Source of the DNA: Desarmillaria ectypa
Taxonomy: Eukaryota; Basidiomycota; Agaricomycetes; Agaricales; Physalacriaceae
Direction of reading: 5' to 3'
Assembly: GCA_030407005.1 (NCBI GenBank)
Contig: JAUDYN010000001.1
Location: 3,410,001-3,474,000, forward strand
DNA length: 64,000 nucleotides
This document shows, piece by piece, positions 35,518 to 47,192 of this stretch (the first letter of the stretch is position 1; every line of letters begins with the position of its first letter). The translations under genes were made by a program, and so were the position numbers. Under the pieces are notes generated by a model. It was not told where the DNA came from, made no database searches, and was given only the letters and a program-made list of their open reading frames with translations.

Positions 35518-36930
35518 CTATGGCTGAAAAGCCGCCTCAACATATTGCGCGCCCTTCAACTCAGACACCCACGTCCTGATGTAGTCTCCCGCTTGCTTCA
35601 CCGGATTGAACACTCTCGCTTCTCCATCCCACCCTCCTCGGGTCATTACCGACGCCAGTGGCGTATGCCCAATTTCCTCAGTTACCTGCCACATCATAGT
35701 CGACCAACGTACTACCATGCTGCACCGACGCGCCAGTCCAGCCCAAGCCGCAGGGCAAAGAATGAAGCGCAGGTCTGCTGTGTGCAATTGGAAGTGTGTC
35801 CGGTGGCCAGTAGTTCGCACATGCTTGCATCGATCAGGCCAGTGCCCGTCGGTCCCATGAGAAACCGTGCCAGGAATTTGGGGCTGACAGATGGGTCTTT
35901 CCAATCACTTCCTGCACCACGGAGAGAAAAGTCGAGTCCCGTATTTGCGCATGCTCAGCCGCATGTAGTGTCTCCATAGTTCAAAGCGGAGTACAGCTGT
36001 GCCTTTATCCTCCCCTTGACCTCATCGAACTGAACGAGATATCCATTCACTTGTCTAGTTGTAATATACCCAAGAGCAAGGTACGCCGACAATTTGGTGG
36101 AGAAATGCATTCCAAGAAGGCCTTCTCGGGGGCCTTTGTACCGTGAAACCGCGCCCGAGCTGGGAAGATGCGCATTCTTGTATGAGCATGGAATTCTCCG
36201 CCTGTAAAGGAGGCGCAGAGAGCTCTGCAGAGTCGCCTTTTGATATCTCTTCAATGCTCACGTGGAGTTGCACACGGGTGGAAAGAGGTCCTTTTCGGGG
36301 TGGCCTCTGCAAAGCACCAAAGGGCGATGACAAGGAGGGAGCACTTGAGCAACACATGTTGTAGCGGGACACGGGTTGGAAGCGGCGGAGCTTTCCTGGG
36401 GCTGGAATGAGTGATCGCGTATATGTTCTACGGATTTACGGAAGGAGGTGAATATGTCCGGGAGACGAGACCTCGGCAGGTCACCACTGGATTCACGGTC
36501 AGCCATGACGAGAGATATACGGAGAGAGAGGACTTACTCGTGTATCAGCATCTCTTCCCCATCCCAGACTTTGAAGGCGGTTCCTTCAGCTTTTGCAACA
36601 CGTCTTACAGCTCTCTCTTCCTGAAATTCTTTACTCGCCCAATCCTTCGTCATCCAAACTGCTCCAACTTGACCTCGAAGGGAATCATCTTTCAGCATGA
36701 CACCAAGAACCTCGTCTAATGGCCCTATCCTGACAGTTAAGTCACCTTCCGACGCCTGGACAGTTCTTCCAATCGCACACGGCTTTAGCCAGAAATTTTT
36801 CTCGGTGTGAACCACACTGCCAGAACCCGTTAAGGTGTGAGCGAACCTCAGGATACGGCGACCCTTCGCCATGTCTGAGGAGACCGGATACTTCGACTTG
36901 GGAAGGAGATAGAACTAGACGGGGAGAATT
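35518..36930 (-). pseudogene. CRY-DASH type photolyase/cryptochrome, broken
   Basis: Segments of a CRY-DASH appear in order on the minus strand: SQVEVSGLLRHGEGSPYPEV, GPLDEVLGVMLKDD, DWASKEFQEERAVRRVAKAE, LPDIFTSFRKSVEHIRD, GLLGMHFSTKLSAYLALGYI, LGLDWRVGAAW, STLVDYDVAGN, GNWAYATGVGNDPR and ARVFNPVKQAGDY. The invariant NWGNW reads N-stop-GNW (TGG to TGA, 35678-35680). A few bases are missing after GAAW, and frame changes occur near 36760, 36100 and 35930. The N-terminal alpha/beta domain upstream of 36930 is not clear. CRY-DASH normally repairs UV dimers in single-stranded DNA; this copy is dead. Confidence 0.85.
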
Positions 36931-37525
36931 TTGAGGGTGAATCCACGAGACAGTGAGGTCATCTGAAAGGCGAAGGTCGTGTCAGGGGAGATAGGTGAGG
37001 TACATTGGGTGGTCGAGGTTGCGGCTGCCTGGATATACGCGGTTCGACTTCGCGATCGATCCTCTCTACCTTCCAATTGCGAGTCTGCAAACACAAGGAT
37101 AAGAATGAATTTTTATCTGGATGATTCTAGGACCTACCTGCCAAGTTCGCGTGCTCTATCATGCCAGGTAATGTTTTTGTCAGTAAGAAAGACAGATCTT
37201 AGTCCTTGATTCTGTCGACTTCCCTGCACAAGGCGGCGCGTATCGCGAGAGCTCCTCACAAAGCATTATCATCCTGGCTGAGCGCTGAAAAATAGCAAGT
37301 CGCTGCCAGATTCTGCGACCGGCTGATCGAAATGGTCATGCAGAATCTTGTAAAATTTGTCCTTGTGTGCGCCATGTAGACGCAAGGTGGTTCCAAAGCA
37401 GAGATCTTCTAATGATTCGCTTTCAACTTTGAGTTCGGAGTCCGGACCGTCAGCCGAACTCGGACTTCGAGTCGGGAGAAGCCGCTGAATGCCGAGTTTC
37501 CGAGACATACTCCAACTTCTTTCTC
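36931..37525. other. Stretch between two pseudogenes
   Basis: Contains a minus-strand frame (37269-37508) ending LHGAHKDKFYKILHDHFDQP then VAESGSDLLFFSAQPG. It looks protein-like, but I recognise no family. It may be the tail of another decayed gene. Confidence 0.3.
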
Positions 37526-38613
37526 ATGCTCGAACTTAGCCCCCAGCTCCCTGCCGAGCTTGTTCACATCATTATCTTGGATTTCTGGTACTCTGAGCAT
37601 TCCTCAGAGGATGGGATTATATTCATGACAACATGTCCTCTCCTTAACAGTGTCTGGAAGGACTTTTTGGACGTATTATTTCCCCGGACCTTCATGTTCC
37701 AACGGAGGGATATCTCCTCTATCTCAGTTCTATCGTACGCAACAACAACTCTCTGATCTACCGATTTAACTCCCCCATTACACTCGTACAATTACTTGTC
37801 ATGTCGACCTTGTCGACGCAACCAGGGACGCCGCCCAGGAGTCATACACAATCTTATCCAATCTGCCTAATTACATCGGCTTTCGCAAATGTTTTCCAGA
37901 TATCACGAGAATCACCCTCTAAATCAGGTATCGTATTCAAGGCAGATGGTTCTGTTTCATATTGTCTCAACACCAAATCATCCGGACTCGAATCTCCATA
38001 GCGCTTGACCAAGCCACGACGACACAACTCAGTGTCCTACCTATGGAATGGGAAATCGTCGCTCTCAACGAAGCACTCTATGATATAGAGTGCGTCGTTT
38101 TTGACCCGAATTGGAGGATGTTTCTTGAGGATGCCACTCGTTGTATGGCACCCGGCGCATTGTCATGCTTTAGAACAATCTCATTTCATGACATGCTTTC
38201 GCATTTGACGTATCTGAATTCCGTCCGTCAGTTTTTCATTGTACTTATACTGAGACGAAAGGTGATGTGCGAGGCATGAGTTATCGCTTCGGAAAGGCAG
38301 CACGAGTCCGAAGGCCATTCGGTAGGAATAATACCTTCCTCCTTTGGGTCAAAGTCTCATTTTGGTCAAGAATTGCGGACATTCTTTGCAAAGGTGTGTG
38401 ATGGTATCAAACGGATGCTTGACGACCGTGACGGTCATGAAGACATTTGGCCTGAACGCTCGAATTGGGATATCATTACCATGGACAAAATGGCTGGAAG
38501 AAGTTTCTGAATCAGCTGCTTTCATGAACTTCTACAAATTCTGGCTGGACATGGATATACGAGGGCGCACAGGGCATGATGCGACCTGGCGCGATTCCTT
38601 TATCCTCGCCTAA
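37526..38613 (+). pseudogene. F-box-like repeat-family protein, second broken copy
   Basis: Begins MLELSPQLPAELVHIIILDF, then YSEHSSEDGIIFMTTCPL and NSVWKDF, as in the copy at 6150-6988. The rest is spread across all three frames: GYLLYLSSIVRNNNSLIYR, TITCHVDLVDATRD, YTILSNLPNYIGFRKCFPDI, ISIALDQATTTQLSVLPMEW, MFLEDATRCMAPGA, GDVRGMSYRFGKAARV and SNWDIITMDKMAGRSF. At least four frame changes and stops are needed, so it is a pseudogene. CpG content here is ordinary, unlike the left copy. The family resembles a very large mushroom set starting with an F-box-like helix. Confidence 0.78.
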
Positions 38614-39296
38614 TGTTTCGAGGCTCCAAAATCAATGGTTCCTATCAGAGATAATGTGTGCCTGAGTAAACGGTGTTAGTATTTCAAAAGAGGCAGCAGA
38701 CACGGTACGTCACGAAGACGAGCATCAGGAAGGAGAGCAAGACCTATAGTCCGTTCAGCGTCGCCCGAAGCGCACGATGAAGTGTAGGAACTGGGACACT
38801 GTATAATGGCGGGAATCAGGGCTACTCGAGCTATAGATGTATCCGGTCGATAGCTTCTCGACAGCAAGTCCTCCAGTCTCGCTCGCTCTGCTTAAAACAT
38901 GCCGAGCACGACAATAACGAAACATGAGGATCGAGGTAATCCTGTCATCGGAGGCAACTGTGGTGGCATTAGGCTTTCAGTGCAGGGATGTCCATTGATA
39001 TTTAGCAACTATACTAGCCATCTCTCAGTCTCACTGATCCATCGTCTGAGCTATGGCTTGGGTTCAAGTTTGGTTTGGGTGTGGGTCGTCCCAGCTGGTG
39101 GTTTGAGTGTAAGTTGCAAGAAATCCAACCGACGGAGCGAAGGCAGTCCACAGGGTGAATTTTTGGAATTTTTGTCGACATTACTTATTGACTGTTAAAT
39201 AAATGAATATTTTCAGCGCGCACTGTGCTATTAATTTCAAATTGAATATCCCAAGGTTCCCACGTTCTTCTTTTCGACGCGACGCATCTCTCTTCC
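38614..39296. other. Intergenic stretch
   Basis: No gene is supported. The right part is the likely promoter of the pterin dehydratase-like gene. Confidence 0.45.
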
Positions 39297-40575
39297 ATGT
39301 TGCGTGCTCGATTTCCTGCTGCAATCACAGGACTAAGGGACCGCCCTCGCAGAGCTCCCTGTGTATCTCGACTACAGAAACAAATACTCTGTCGGTACTT
39401 GAATGGTCCTGGACCTCAATTACCGGACCAAACTGACGACGACCCGCTACGGCCATGGGCCATGGAGACTCACATCAAGCCCATAAGGCCCATTACATGT
39501 ATGCGTGGCGGCGTTTATCTGAAATCCCAGGTCTTACATAGCTCTCTAGCTCATTCCTTAGGAACCTTGCCTCCGGAACCCACCGAGGCAAGGGCCAAAA
39601 TGGTACCGACGCAGAAGGAGCTGGAAGATTTTATGCCTAACCTAGTGCGCTTTGGTTGGACCGTTCGATCCCTCTCGAGGCACACCGAATTTGGCTGGAC
39701 TCTGCACATGGCGTACAACTTTCTGGACTATGCGACGATGATGTCTTTTGTTGGTCTGGTGGGTGGTGTCGCGAAGGATGAACATGTGTGTGTACGGTGC
39801 TATGTTTCTCTCTTAGTGTACTGATTCCTGTCCAGCACCAGCCTAAAACTTTAAGCTGCACAGATAACACGCTTGAATTGGAGCTATGTTCCGCACAAGT
39901 AACTCGTCATCCCTCCGACGAATTCATCGGCCAGTGCTTCACGGTTAAAGATATGCGGTTCGCATACCGTGTTCAACGACATTATCTCTCCAGAATTGGC
40001 GTCACGACAGCAGACCTTGACGCACGGTACACACAAGTGCGACAACATACAGCATACATCAAGTCTGGTCTCCTAAGGAAGGCTATTCATTATCATTGGC
40101 ATGGAGGACAGGGGAACCTTCGTTATGCCGCTACTTGCTCGGCGTGTTATAACCCTGATCATAAGATCGATAGTTGTCCTCAAAGGCATGAAATACCACC
40201 GAGACACCCATGTTCAGAGTGTGGGGAGCCTCACTGGAGAGTCGACTGTCCTCATCTGTCCGAGGAGCCCACTCAAGGCTTTGCTGTTCGTTATATTGAC
40301 AGGAAAATGGCCCGAAAGTAAATGCTCTTATTTTTGCGGTGTTATCTAGTATGCTCAACTGCCTCGTCTTTTCAGCGAAAACACAGTCCCTGGACCTCCC
40401 TTGCCCATCACACGGAAGATTTATGACGTAAATACTACTCTAAACGAAGCGTACAGAAGGCTTGCTGAGAATGGAGAGGCTTCGGACGTAAAGAGGTGAA
40501 TATATCAGTTTCATATTATCAAGATGCTTCGCTAACTGTGAGCACGACAGATATATTGAACATTTAGAGCACTGA
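39297..40575 (+). CDS. Pterin-4a-carbinolamine dehydratase-like domain fused to two zinc knuckles
   Basis: ATG 39297 opens an Arg-rich leader (MLRARFPAAITGLRDRPRRA) that looks mitochondrial. The PCD/DCoH-like part runs from ELEDFMPNLVRFGWTVRSL through FGWTLHMAYNFLDYATMMSF and GGVAKDEH. The intron at about 39786-39835 joins this to HQPKTLSCTDNTLELELCSA and IGQCFTVKDMRFAYRVQRHY. The same exon continues into C-SA-C-YNPD-H-KIDS-C, a CCHC knuckle, and C-SE-C-GEP-H-WRVD-C, a second one with one residue less. Two small exons finish the protein with YIEHLEH, stop 40575. The catalytic HHP reads HHQP and the TH pair is displaced, so enzymatic activity is doubtful. Nucleic-acid binding is suggested by the knuckles. 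A more normal paralogue is at 47193. Confidence 0.8.
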
Positions 40576-41885
40576 TAATTTGATTGTATTCCATTTCTTC
40601 ACATCCTCAAAGACCTCTGTTACTCTCAACGCCGCCTGCTAGCAAACGACGTCCTTGAGCTATCGATTGAACATGAGTTACCTTCAGCCGGATTCAGCTT
40701 TTTACCATCTCACAGTCCATTTATATGCCTTTCTCAAATCCCGCGGATTCAAGCCTCACTCTTTTATATTCGGCTGTAAACCATGCGCGGTAGCCACTTT
40801 GCCTTTTGCATGACGATGACTAGAAATCTAAAGGTTATGCATTCGAACCGTGTTCACTGTTAATCAACAGGGAAAAACGATGACGTTTTGTCATGCACCT
40901 GCAGCTTGCCTGAATCTCTGTTCAGCCTACTTCAAGTCAAAGCTTGCCATAGCAACAAAAAAAAAAGTGCACTGATTCTCGATCGACCCCGCTACTAGGG
41001 TGCGACACCACACGTCTCGGTGCTGGAAATGAGGTACGCATTTTAAAGACTTTGCCTTTAATCGACTGAAGAAACTCATGTCTGTCTCTCTAGGCGAGGC
41101 TGTAAAATTGAATCTGCATGGCGCTCAGGGCAATGGGCGTGCTTCAAGTGGTACAGTAATATGTTCGTGTTCCGGTTATAGGCACTATAACAAGCCTGAC
41201 ATTAATTGATCTGGAGAAATACGGTCTCGCCATGTATCTTCTGTATCAGTTCGACGTCCTGTTCAAATGGGCGCCGAAAGTCGGGGAGTTCCTGGTCGAA
41301 AAACGTCCAAGTGGAGACCCGCTCGGTCCTCCAGTTGTTTGGGCCTTTGGGGGCTCCACTTTTACTTCGGAACAGTGGAGCCTTTCAATACGGAGTCGCT
41401 CACGGATCAGAATCTCGCAAAACTATCGACTGATCTTTAGTCCTGATTTTTTTTCCCGACTAGCTCACTCAGCAATAAGGGCTCCACTGCTGTTAAGATG
41501 GGACAGTAACGCTCTGGGCCTTGGGCGTCCACACTGACATGTTTCTGATAGAATCTTATGTGGAGCCAGCGGTATGTGCTTTTCTCCTTGTAGATGAGGG
41601 CTGCGTCATTGACGGCAATACTGGCACCCGCAGGAAAATCACCTGATCGGCATTCATACTAGGCTTGGAAATCACCGCCGCGGCGTCGCAAGACTGACTC
41701 CAGATGGAGGCGCAGCAATCTTCCAACAGCACGCACGCGGTTCGGACCTTGGATTTCCGAATGACTCAATTTCATAACTGTCTTTTTCCGACCTTGATTT
41801 TTCTTCTGACTCATCTCTCCTTCGACTATAAAGTCTCTTTAACAAAGCAGAACCCCGTCGTTTCTCTGTCCCTTTCATATACACA
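40576..41885. other. Intergenic stretch with a weak open frame
   Basis: A plus-strand frame at 41232-41537 begins MYLLYQFDVLFKWAPKVGEF, preceded in frame by ITSLTLIDLEKYGLA. It is protein-like but matches no family I know. A cluster of GGCTCCACT repeats lies inside it. The right end, CT-rich, is the promoter of the aminotransferase gene. Confidence 0.4.
41352..41488. repeat. GGCTCCACT inverted and direct repeats
   Basis: GGCTCCACT occurs at 41352-41360 and 41480-41488. Its exact reverse complement AGTGGAGCC occurs at 41374-41382, making a 9-bp hairpin stem with a 13-nt loop. A partial TGGAGCC follows near 41561. Function is unknown. Confidence 0.6.
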
Positions 41886-43886
41886 ATGGAGGCCATTGAT
41901 TTGCGGCACCATTTGAACACTCTGTCCCTCTCCCGAAGTCCCAGTCCCCTGAAGGGTGCGTTCGTCACGACCATTCACGTGTTCTTCGTTATCTGACGTG
42001 ACAGTACAGACATTATGAGGTATATGGCTGTTGACGGAATGGTTAGCTTAGCGGGAGGTCTTCCTCATCCTTCTCTATTCCCTTTCGTCGATCTAGAGGC
42101 CAACGTGTATTCCTCTAACGTCGATTTGCACTCTACCGCTTCGCGGGAACTGATACACTTGACTGTCCACAAAAACGATAAGAATGACGGCCAAGCGGTG
42201 GACCTAGCGACTAGCTTGCAGTATTGTACGTATATCGTTATCTCCGGATGCGAATACCGAATTTGAAGGGTTTCATTAGCCTCGTCTACTGGACTTCCGT
42301 GGTTACTCAATTTTATGCATGAGTTTACGCGTACCGTGTTTCGTCCTGCTTACAAAAACTTTGAGGTGTTATTGAACGAAGGCAGTACGGATGGCTGGAG
42401 TAAAGTGGTCAACCTACTCTGGTAATATTTCTACCATACACTTCAATAATCTTTCTAATGCTCTTATTCAGTGAGATGGGGGACTTCATACTCGTAGAGA
42501 AGCAGACATACCCTACTGCGCAGGCGTTGTGGATACCGATGGGATGCAACGGTGTTCCAAGTATATATATTCTCGTTTCCTCCTTCATGCACTAACGGCA
42601 TCGATGCTTGTAGTCGAGATGGATGCCGAAGGCATGCGTTCCGATGCCTTAGAGGACGTGCTTCGCAGCTGGGATTCAGATCATCCAGGCGTCAAACGGC
42701 CTCACGTTCTTTAGTGAGTGCTTGTCGTACAGTCTTGGCATGTTTGACGACCTGGGCAGTACTGTTCCTACTGGGCAAAATCCGACTGGCTGCACCATGT
42801 CCGCTCGTCGTAAACAGGAAATTTATGCTACCTGTGTGAAATATGGTATGCCGGCTGAGCTTTCACCCTTATCTTCTGTTTGTACTCAATGAAGCGGAAC
42901 AGATATCATAATTGTGGAAGACGACCCTTATTATTTTCTCCAGTTCGACGAATACAATTTCGGACACGGAAAACAAAATGGTCACGCGCTTGCTCCTTGT
43001 TACGATGAATCATCGTTCCTTAGCTCGCTGGAACGCACGTTCCTTAGCTTTGACACGGAAGGACGTGTGATTCGCCTTGACACTTTTAGTAAAACACTGG
43101 CACCTGGAAACCGCGTCGGATGGTTTACTTGTAACCCTGTTTTCACGGAACGCTTACTTCGCGCGACGGAAGTGGTCACTCAGACACCCTCGGGATGGAG
43201 TCAGGCAATCCTATCGGAGCTGTTGCGGTCTTGGGGCATCAGCGGGTACTTGAAGTGGATTTCGGGGTTAAAGCGTGAGTATGTAGTGCGTAGGAATTGG
43301 ATATGTGATGCCCTGGGCGAGGCATTCGACATCGAGACAGGGACGAGTGACGAAGGTCTAGTGGTCTACGGCAAAGGGACAAAGGTCAGGTTGTTCAGTT
43401 TCGTCCCTCCGCGTGCCGGGATGTTTGTGTGGTGTAAGTTGTACCTGGAAGAGAACAAGGATTTCTTGGCCGTTAAGGCTGAAGCTGGCGATGAGGATCC
43501 CGAGGCTGTTTTTGAAAGGAAACTCTGGAAGGAGCTGGTTAACGAGAAAGTTGGTGAACGTCACTTCGTAGATTGTATACCGCTTATAGCTTTGAACAGG
43601 TTTTGCTCACGCCAGGATCCTACTATACGTGAGAGATACATTATTTCATCTAACATGCTGATGCTTATTTCATTCCAGTCCATGGCAAGGAAAAGAGAAG
43701 GCATCAATCGCAACCTCCGGTCGAGAGCATGACGTAATATTCTTCCGGATAGCGTTTTCGATGACAACCGTAAGTGCGATAATTTTGATTTTCGCTATTC
43801 TCTCACCTGCCACCCAGAAAGATGATATGGCGCTAGGAATTCAAAGAATGGCTCAAGTTCTATGTCGCTCTTGGGGCCTCGTATAG
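41886..43886 (+). CDS. Class I/II PLP aminotransferase, aromatic/2-aminoadipate type (ARO8-like)
   Basis: Fold-type I transaminase. ATG 41886 (MEAIDLRHHLNTLSLSRSPS) splices into DIMRYMAVDGMVSLAGGLPH with the substrate-binding loop. Later segments are VLLNEGSTDGWSKVVNLLC, EMGDFILVEKQTYPTAQALW, TVPTGQNPTGCTMSARRKQE and DIIIVEDDPYYFLQF. The Schiff-base Lys is in IRLDTFSKTLAPGNRVGWFT, and the phosphate-binding Arg follows. The intron 43551-43600 and the next give NEKVLLTPGSYYTPWQGKEK, then DVIFFRIAFSMTT and KDDMALGIQRMAQVLCRSWG, stop 43886. Such enzymes transaminate aromatic amino acids, kynurenine or 2-aminoadipate in amino-acid metabolism. All key residues are present and the gene appears complete. 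Confidence 0.9.
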
Positions 43887-44809
43887 ATTCCTCCATAAGA
43901 TTATTCAACTAATCTACCTTTATCTGCTAATCCGCTTAACAGGACTTCAGCTGAGTCTTATGGATTATTCAACTAATCCGTTGTGGCAAAGACTCGATCA
44001 AAATTATTAAAGTACCGTATGGATACAACATTGTATGTTGTGAGACCTACGAACTAGAGCATGAAACCTTTGAATCTACATCCTGCTTCTCGTTAACTCC
44101 GCCTTTCGACGCGAACCTCGCTGACGGCAGCCGGTGCTCAAACATCTCCTTAATGACGATATGCTGCGATGTCGGTTTGCAGTCAGTGCGGCGAAGTACA
44201 CTGGCACCCACAGCGCCAAAGGAATCTCACCTCTCCATTTACCCTTTAGTACTGACATCTGTTTTCGGGAACGAGGTAACTGCAAATCAACAGCTTGGAA
44301 TGCCATATTCATGTATACATTCATCGTCACCTTGTTCGAAGACCGGTGATCGCCTTGGGGGTAAAATGAAAGCTGGCACTTCTGGCCCATGACGCGGATC
44401 ACAGACCAAGGTTAATGCTTTCAGGTAAGACACATCGCGATTGACGGTACTAATAACATAGTAAAGGAGTCTGCAGTACACAACACACGCGTTGTCAATA
44501 TCGAGCGTTTGAAATCTGAAATGCAGTGTTCATGCACGTCGCTAGAACCACGAACAGTTTTTATCATGAGTCACGTCTCCTGCCTATGCCACTCTACCGA
44601 TCCTTCGCCTGAATATACTACTCCTTTGATCGGCTTCTATGGCGCCAAAATCAATTATAGCTACCCTTACCAAAGCAGCTCCATCAACGTTAACACGGTC
44701 TCCACTCGATGATTATTTCATTCACGGATTCGATATTGGTAGACTATATATAATATCATGCCGAGCTCCATGTTGGCAAGCCTACATTATTCCTATCGTT
44801 AAATCTTCC
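43887..44809. other. Intergenic stretch
   Basis: No gene is supported. TTATTCAACTAATC occurs twice, near 43902 and 43964. The right part is the promoter and leader of the next gene. Confidence 0.45.
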
Positions 44810-47024
44810 ATGACTCTCCTTCCAGTGCCAGCGGTGGCCCACAGACGATCTTTACGACTTTCCCTCCTTTCACGTCTTTGTAGAACCGTGAGCGTCTTCA
44901 TTTTAATATCTTCGTTTGCTGGTATCTTCTATCATAATGCTCCCTCCCGCGCGAAGAACGGCAGGGAAACATCGAAAACTGCGAGGCTGCAACTTCTGAG
45001 CGACCATCGCCGTACTGGATGTTCCACCCACAATGAACCACAACTGAAGCCCGAGACTCAGACTGCTTCTGAACTTTCTCCTATTACCCCCTCTCCATCG
45101 TCTGATACCGAGCATTTGAGCTTGGAAGCATTGAGGGTGCTTGTTTCGCCGACAGAGGGCTTCTTAGCGAGAGACTACAGCCTGAACCTAGGATGGAATA
45201 ATGTGAGTAGTGGACTCCTTGTGATAAATACTTGTTTGTGCTTATCGTAATCGTAATGTCAGATACGTTATATTATAGAGGCAGCATTGCTTCAAGCTAA
45301 ACTCCTCCACCGAACACTTATCCTGCCTTCATTCATCTACGCGCGAGGCTGCGAATATGACATGTGAGTTTGAGAGTTTCCGTCTTGAGCTTTCCTTTGC
45401 TGATGGCTTGATGTCGCAGCAAGGCCTGTGGTGATTACTTTCCCATGGTCAACAGAGGGTGTGCATTATTTCTTGAATTCTTGATAGTCAGCGCTGATGG
45501 CACGCTTCTTCAAGGGAGGCGTTAGGAAGCAACGAATGGCGCGAGCTCCCCATCGAGGAGCAGATGGGCTGGGTGCTTCCTATAAGCCTCATGATCAACA
45601 TCACTCACCTCCGCGAGAACCACCCCGTCATCACCGTATCCGATTACCTTCGCCTACATGGTGTCGACCCTACGGCTGAAGCCTCCAATGGGCAGTGGCA
45701 AAGAGATCGGTACCATGCCAGCGATGTCAAGAATATTTTTACCAGGAAGACGCCTGAATTATATGTCGTCCAGAATGAATGGTATGATCAAGAAATAGTG
45801 AGGGTCGACAAAATACCAGAGGAAATCAAGGCCCGGAAACGAGAGGACGAGGCTTATGGGGCACATGCTACCTTGGAGGGTGATTTACCTCAGAATGTCG
45901 CCCTAGACTGGGATCGGACTCAAGAAATGATGAATATATGGGACGATTACAAGTTGGAGAGGGTCATGATCGAACATGGTTGGGAAGTCCTCCATACATT
46001 CAAGCCTGTGTGAGCGCTTCGTCTTGCTTCGCATCCGCTAAAGCAGTGCTGATGGTATCCCAAGAAAAGGAATGGAGTTGAGCAAGGCTGTTACAGAACC
46101 GATGAAGCAATTCGCGCTCCGTTCCGCTATCCGTGGATTTCAGGATGACTTTTCCGGGCGGAAGGAAGAAGTACTGCTGCTTTCTGGCCCATTGCACCAT
46201 CGCCGGAAACCAGTAAGTTCCTCCCAAATATGCGGAAGTCATCATCTGACTTCTTCAGGGTGGTATGCGCTTTACAACTCGCTTTGCATTGAACGAGTAT
46301 CTCCATGTTGTCCTCCATGATATACGGCACATCGACCCTGTAATCTCGATTGCTGATCTTATGGTGCAACGTCTCGACGATCTAGTTGGAGGACGACTAT
46401 GGATGGCAGCGCATATGCGTCGTGGTGACTGTAAGACTCCTTCATCCTTTGTAACGTTCAGTATATGATGACATTCCCATTCCTGTAGTTGTCAGGTACA
46501 ACTTTGTCATGGAGAATACTCCAGAAAGACATATTGACCGGGTAAAGCAACATCTGACGAGCGGAAGACGGCTAATAGAATCGCTACATGAACGGCAAGA
46601 AGTTTTGCAAACGTATGATATGCCAGATCCGCCGGGTCCAAACTATGAGATGTACAGTCGGGGACCACCACTTGCAGACGACTGGTTGGTTCATTCGATT
46701 TTGACTTGTGAATATTACGGCTTACAAAAAAATAACAATAGGTTCTATGTCGCGACAGATGAGCGCAACGTTACCATTCTACAAGAGTTTCAAAGCCAGG
46801 GAGCCGTTTTCATGGACGACCTCCTTACCATTTCAGATAGACGGATGGTTGATCCAGAGATATCATGGGCCTTGATGATTACTGACTTTCGTGGGTTGAT
46901 AGAGCAAATTGTCTTGTCGCGGGCGGCGTATTTTTATGGCCATATGATGAGCTCGGTAGTTGGTGGTGTCATGAACCTACGCGGTAAACATGGCGTCGAC
47001 CCACGTACAACAGATGTAGATTAG
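44810..47024 (+). CDS. O-fucosyltransferase-like type II membrane protein
   Basis: ATG 44810 (MTLLPVPAVAHRRSLRLSLL) precedes one helix (VFILISSFAGIFY), giving a Golgi-type topology. The luminal part reads LVSPTEGFLARDYSLNLGWN, IRYIIEAALLQAKLLHRTLI, WRELPIEEQMGWVLPISLMI, HPVITVSDYLRLHGVDPTAE, KLERVMIEHGWEVLHTFKP, ALRSAIRGFQDDFSGRKEEV and GGRLWMAAHMRRGD, the diagnostic R-R-G-D type motif of O-FucT enzymes. It then reads NRFYVATDERNVTILQEF, MITDFRGLIEQIVLSRAAYF and GVMNLRGKHGVDPRTTDVD, stop 47024. From memory, this set is widespread in mushrooms and annotated as GDP-fucose O-fucosyltransferase-like; the acceptor is unknown. An alternative upstream ATG at 44639 is in frame but less likely. Confidence 0.83.
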
Positions 47025-47192
47025 AATTCGAACAATTTTATATCACATTAGCGTTCTTGTACCTACTGACACGGACAATATTTTTTTGCTATCGTCTGAT
47101 TTCCTTTGGTTCTACAACAAGAAAGTACAGGAAACACTCCTCCATAGGTAAAAGACGTCCCAAGCGGCAAAGCCTGAGCGCTGAGCCTTTGC

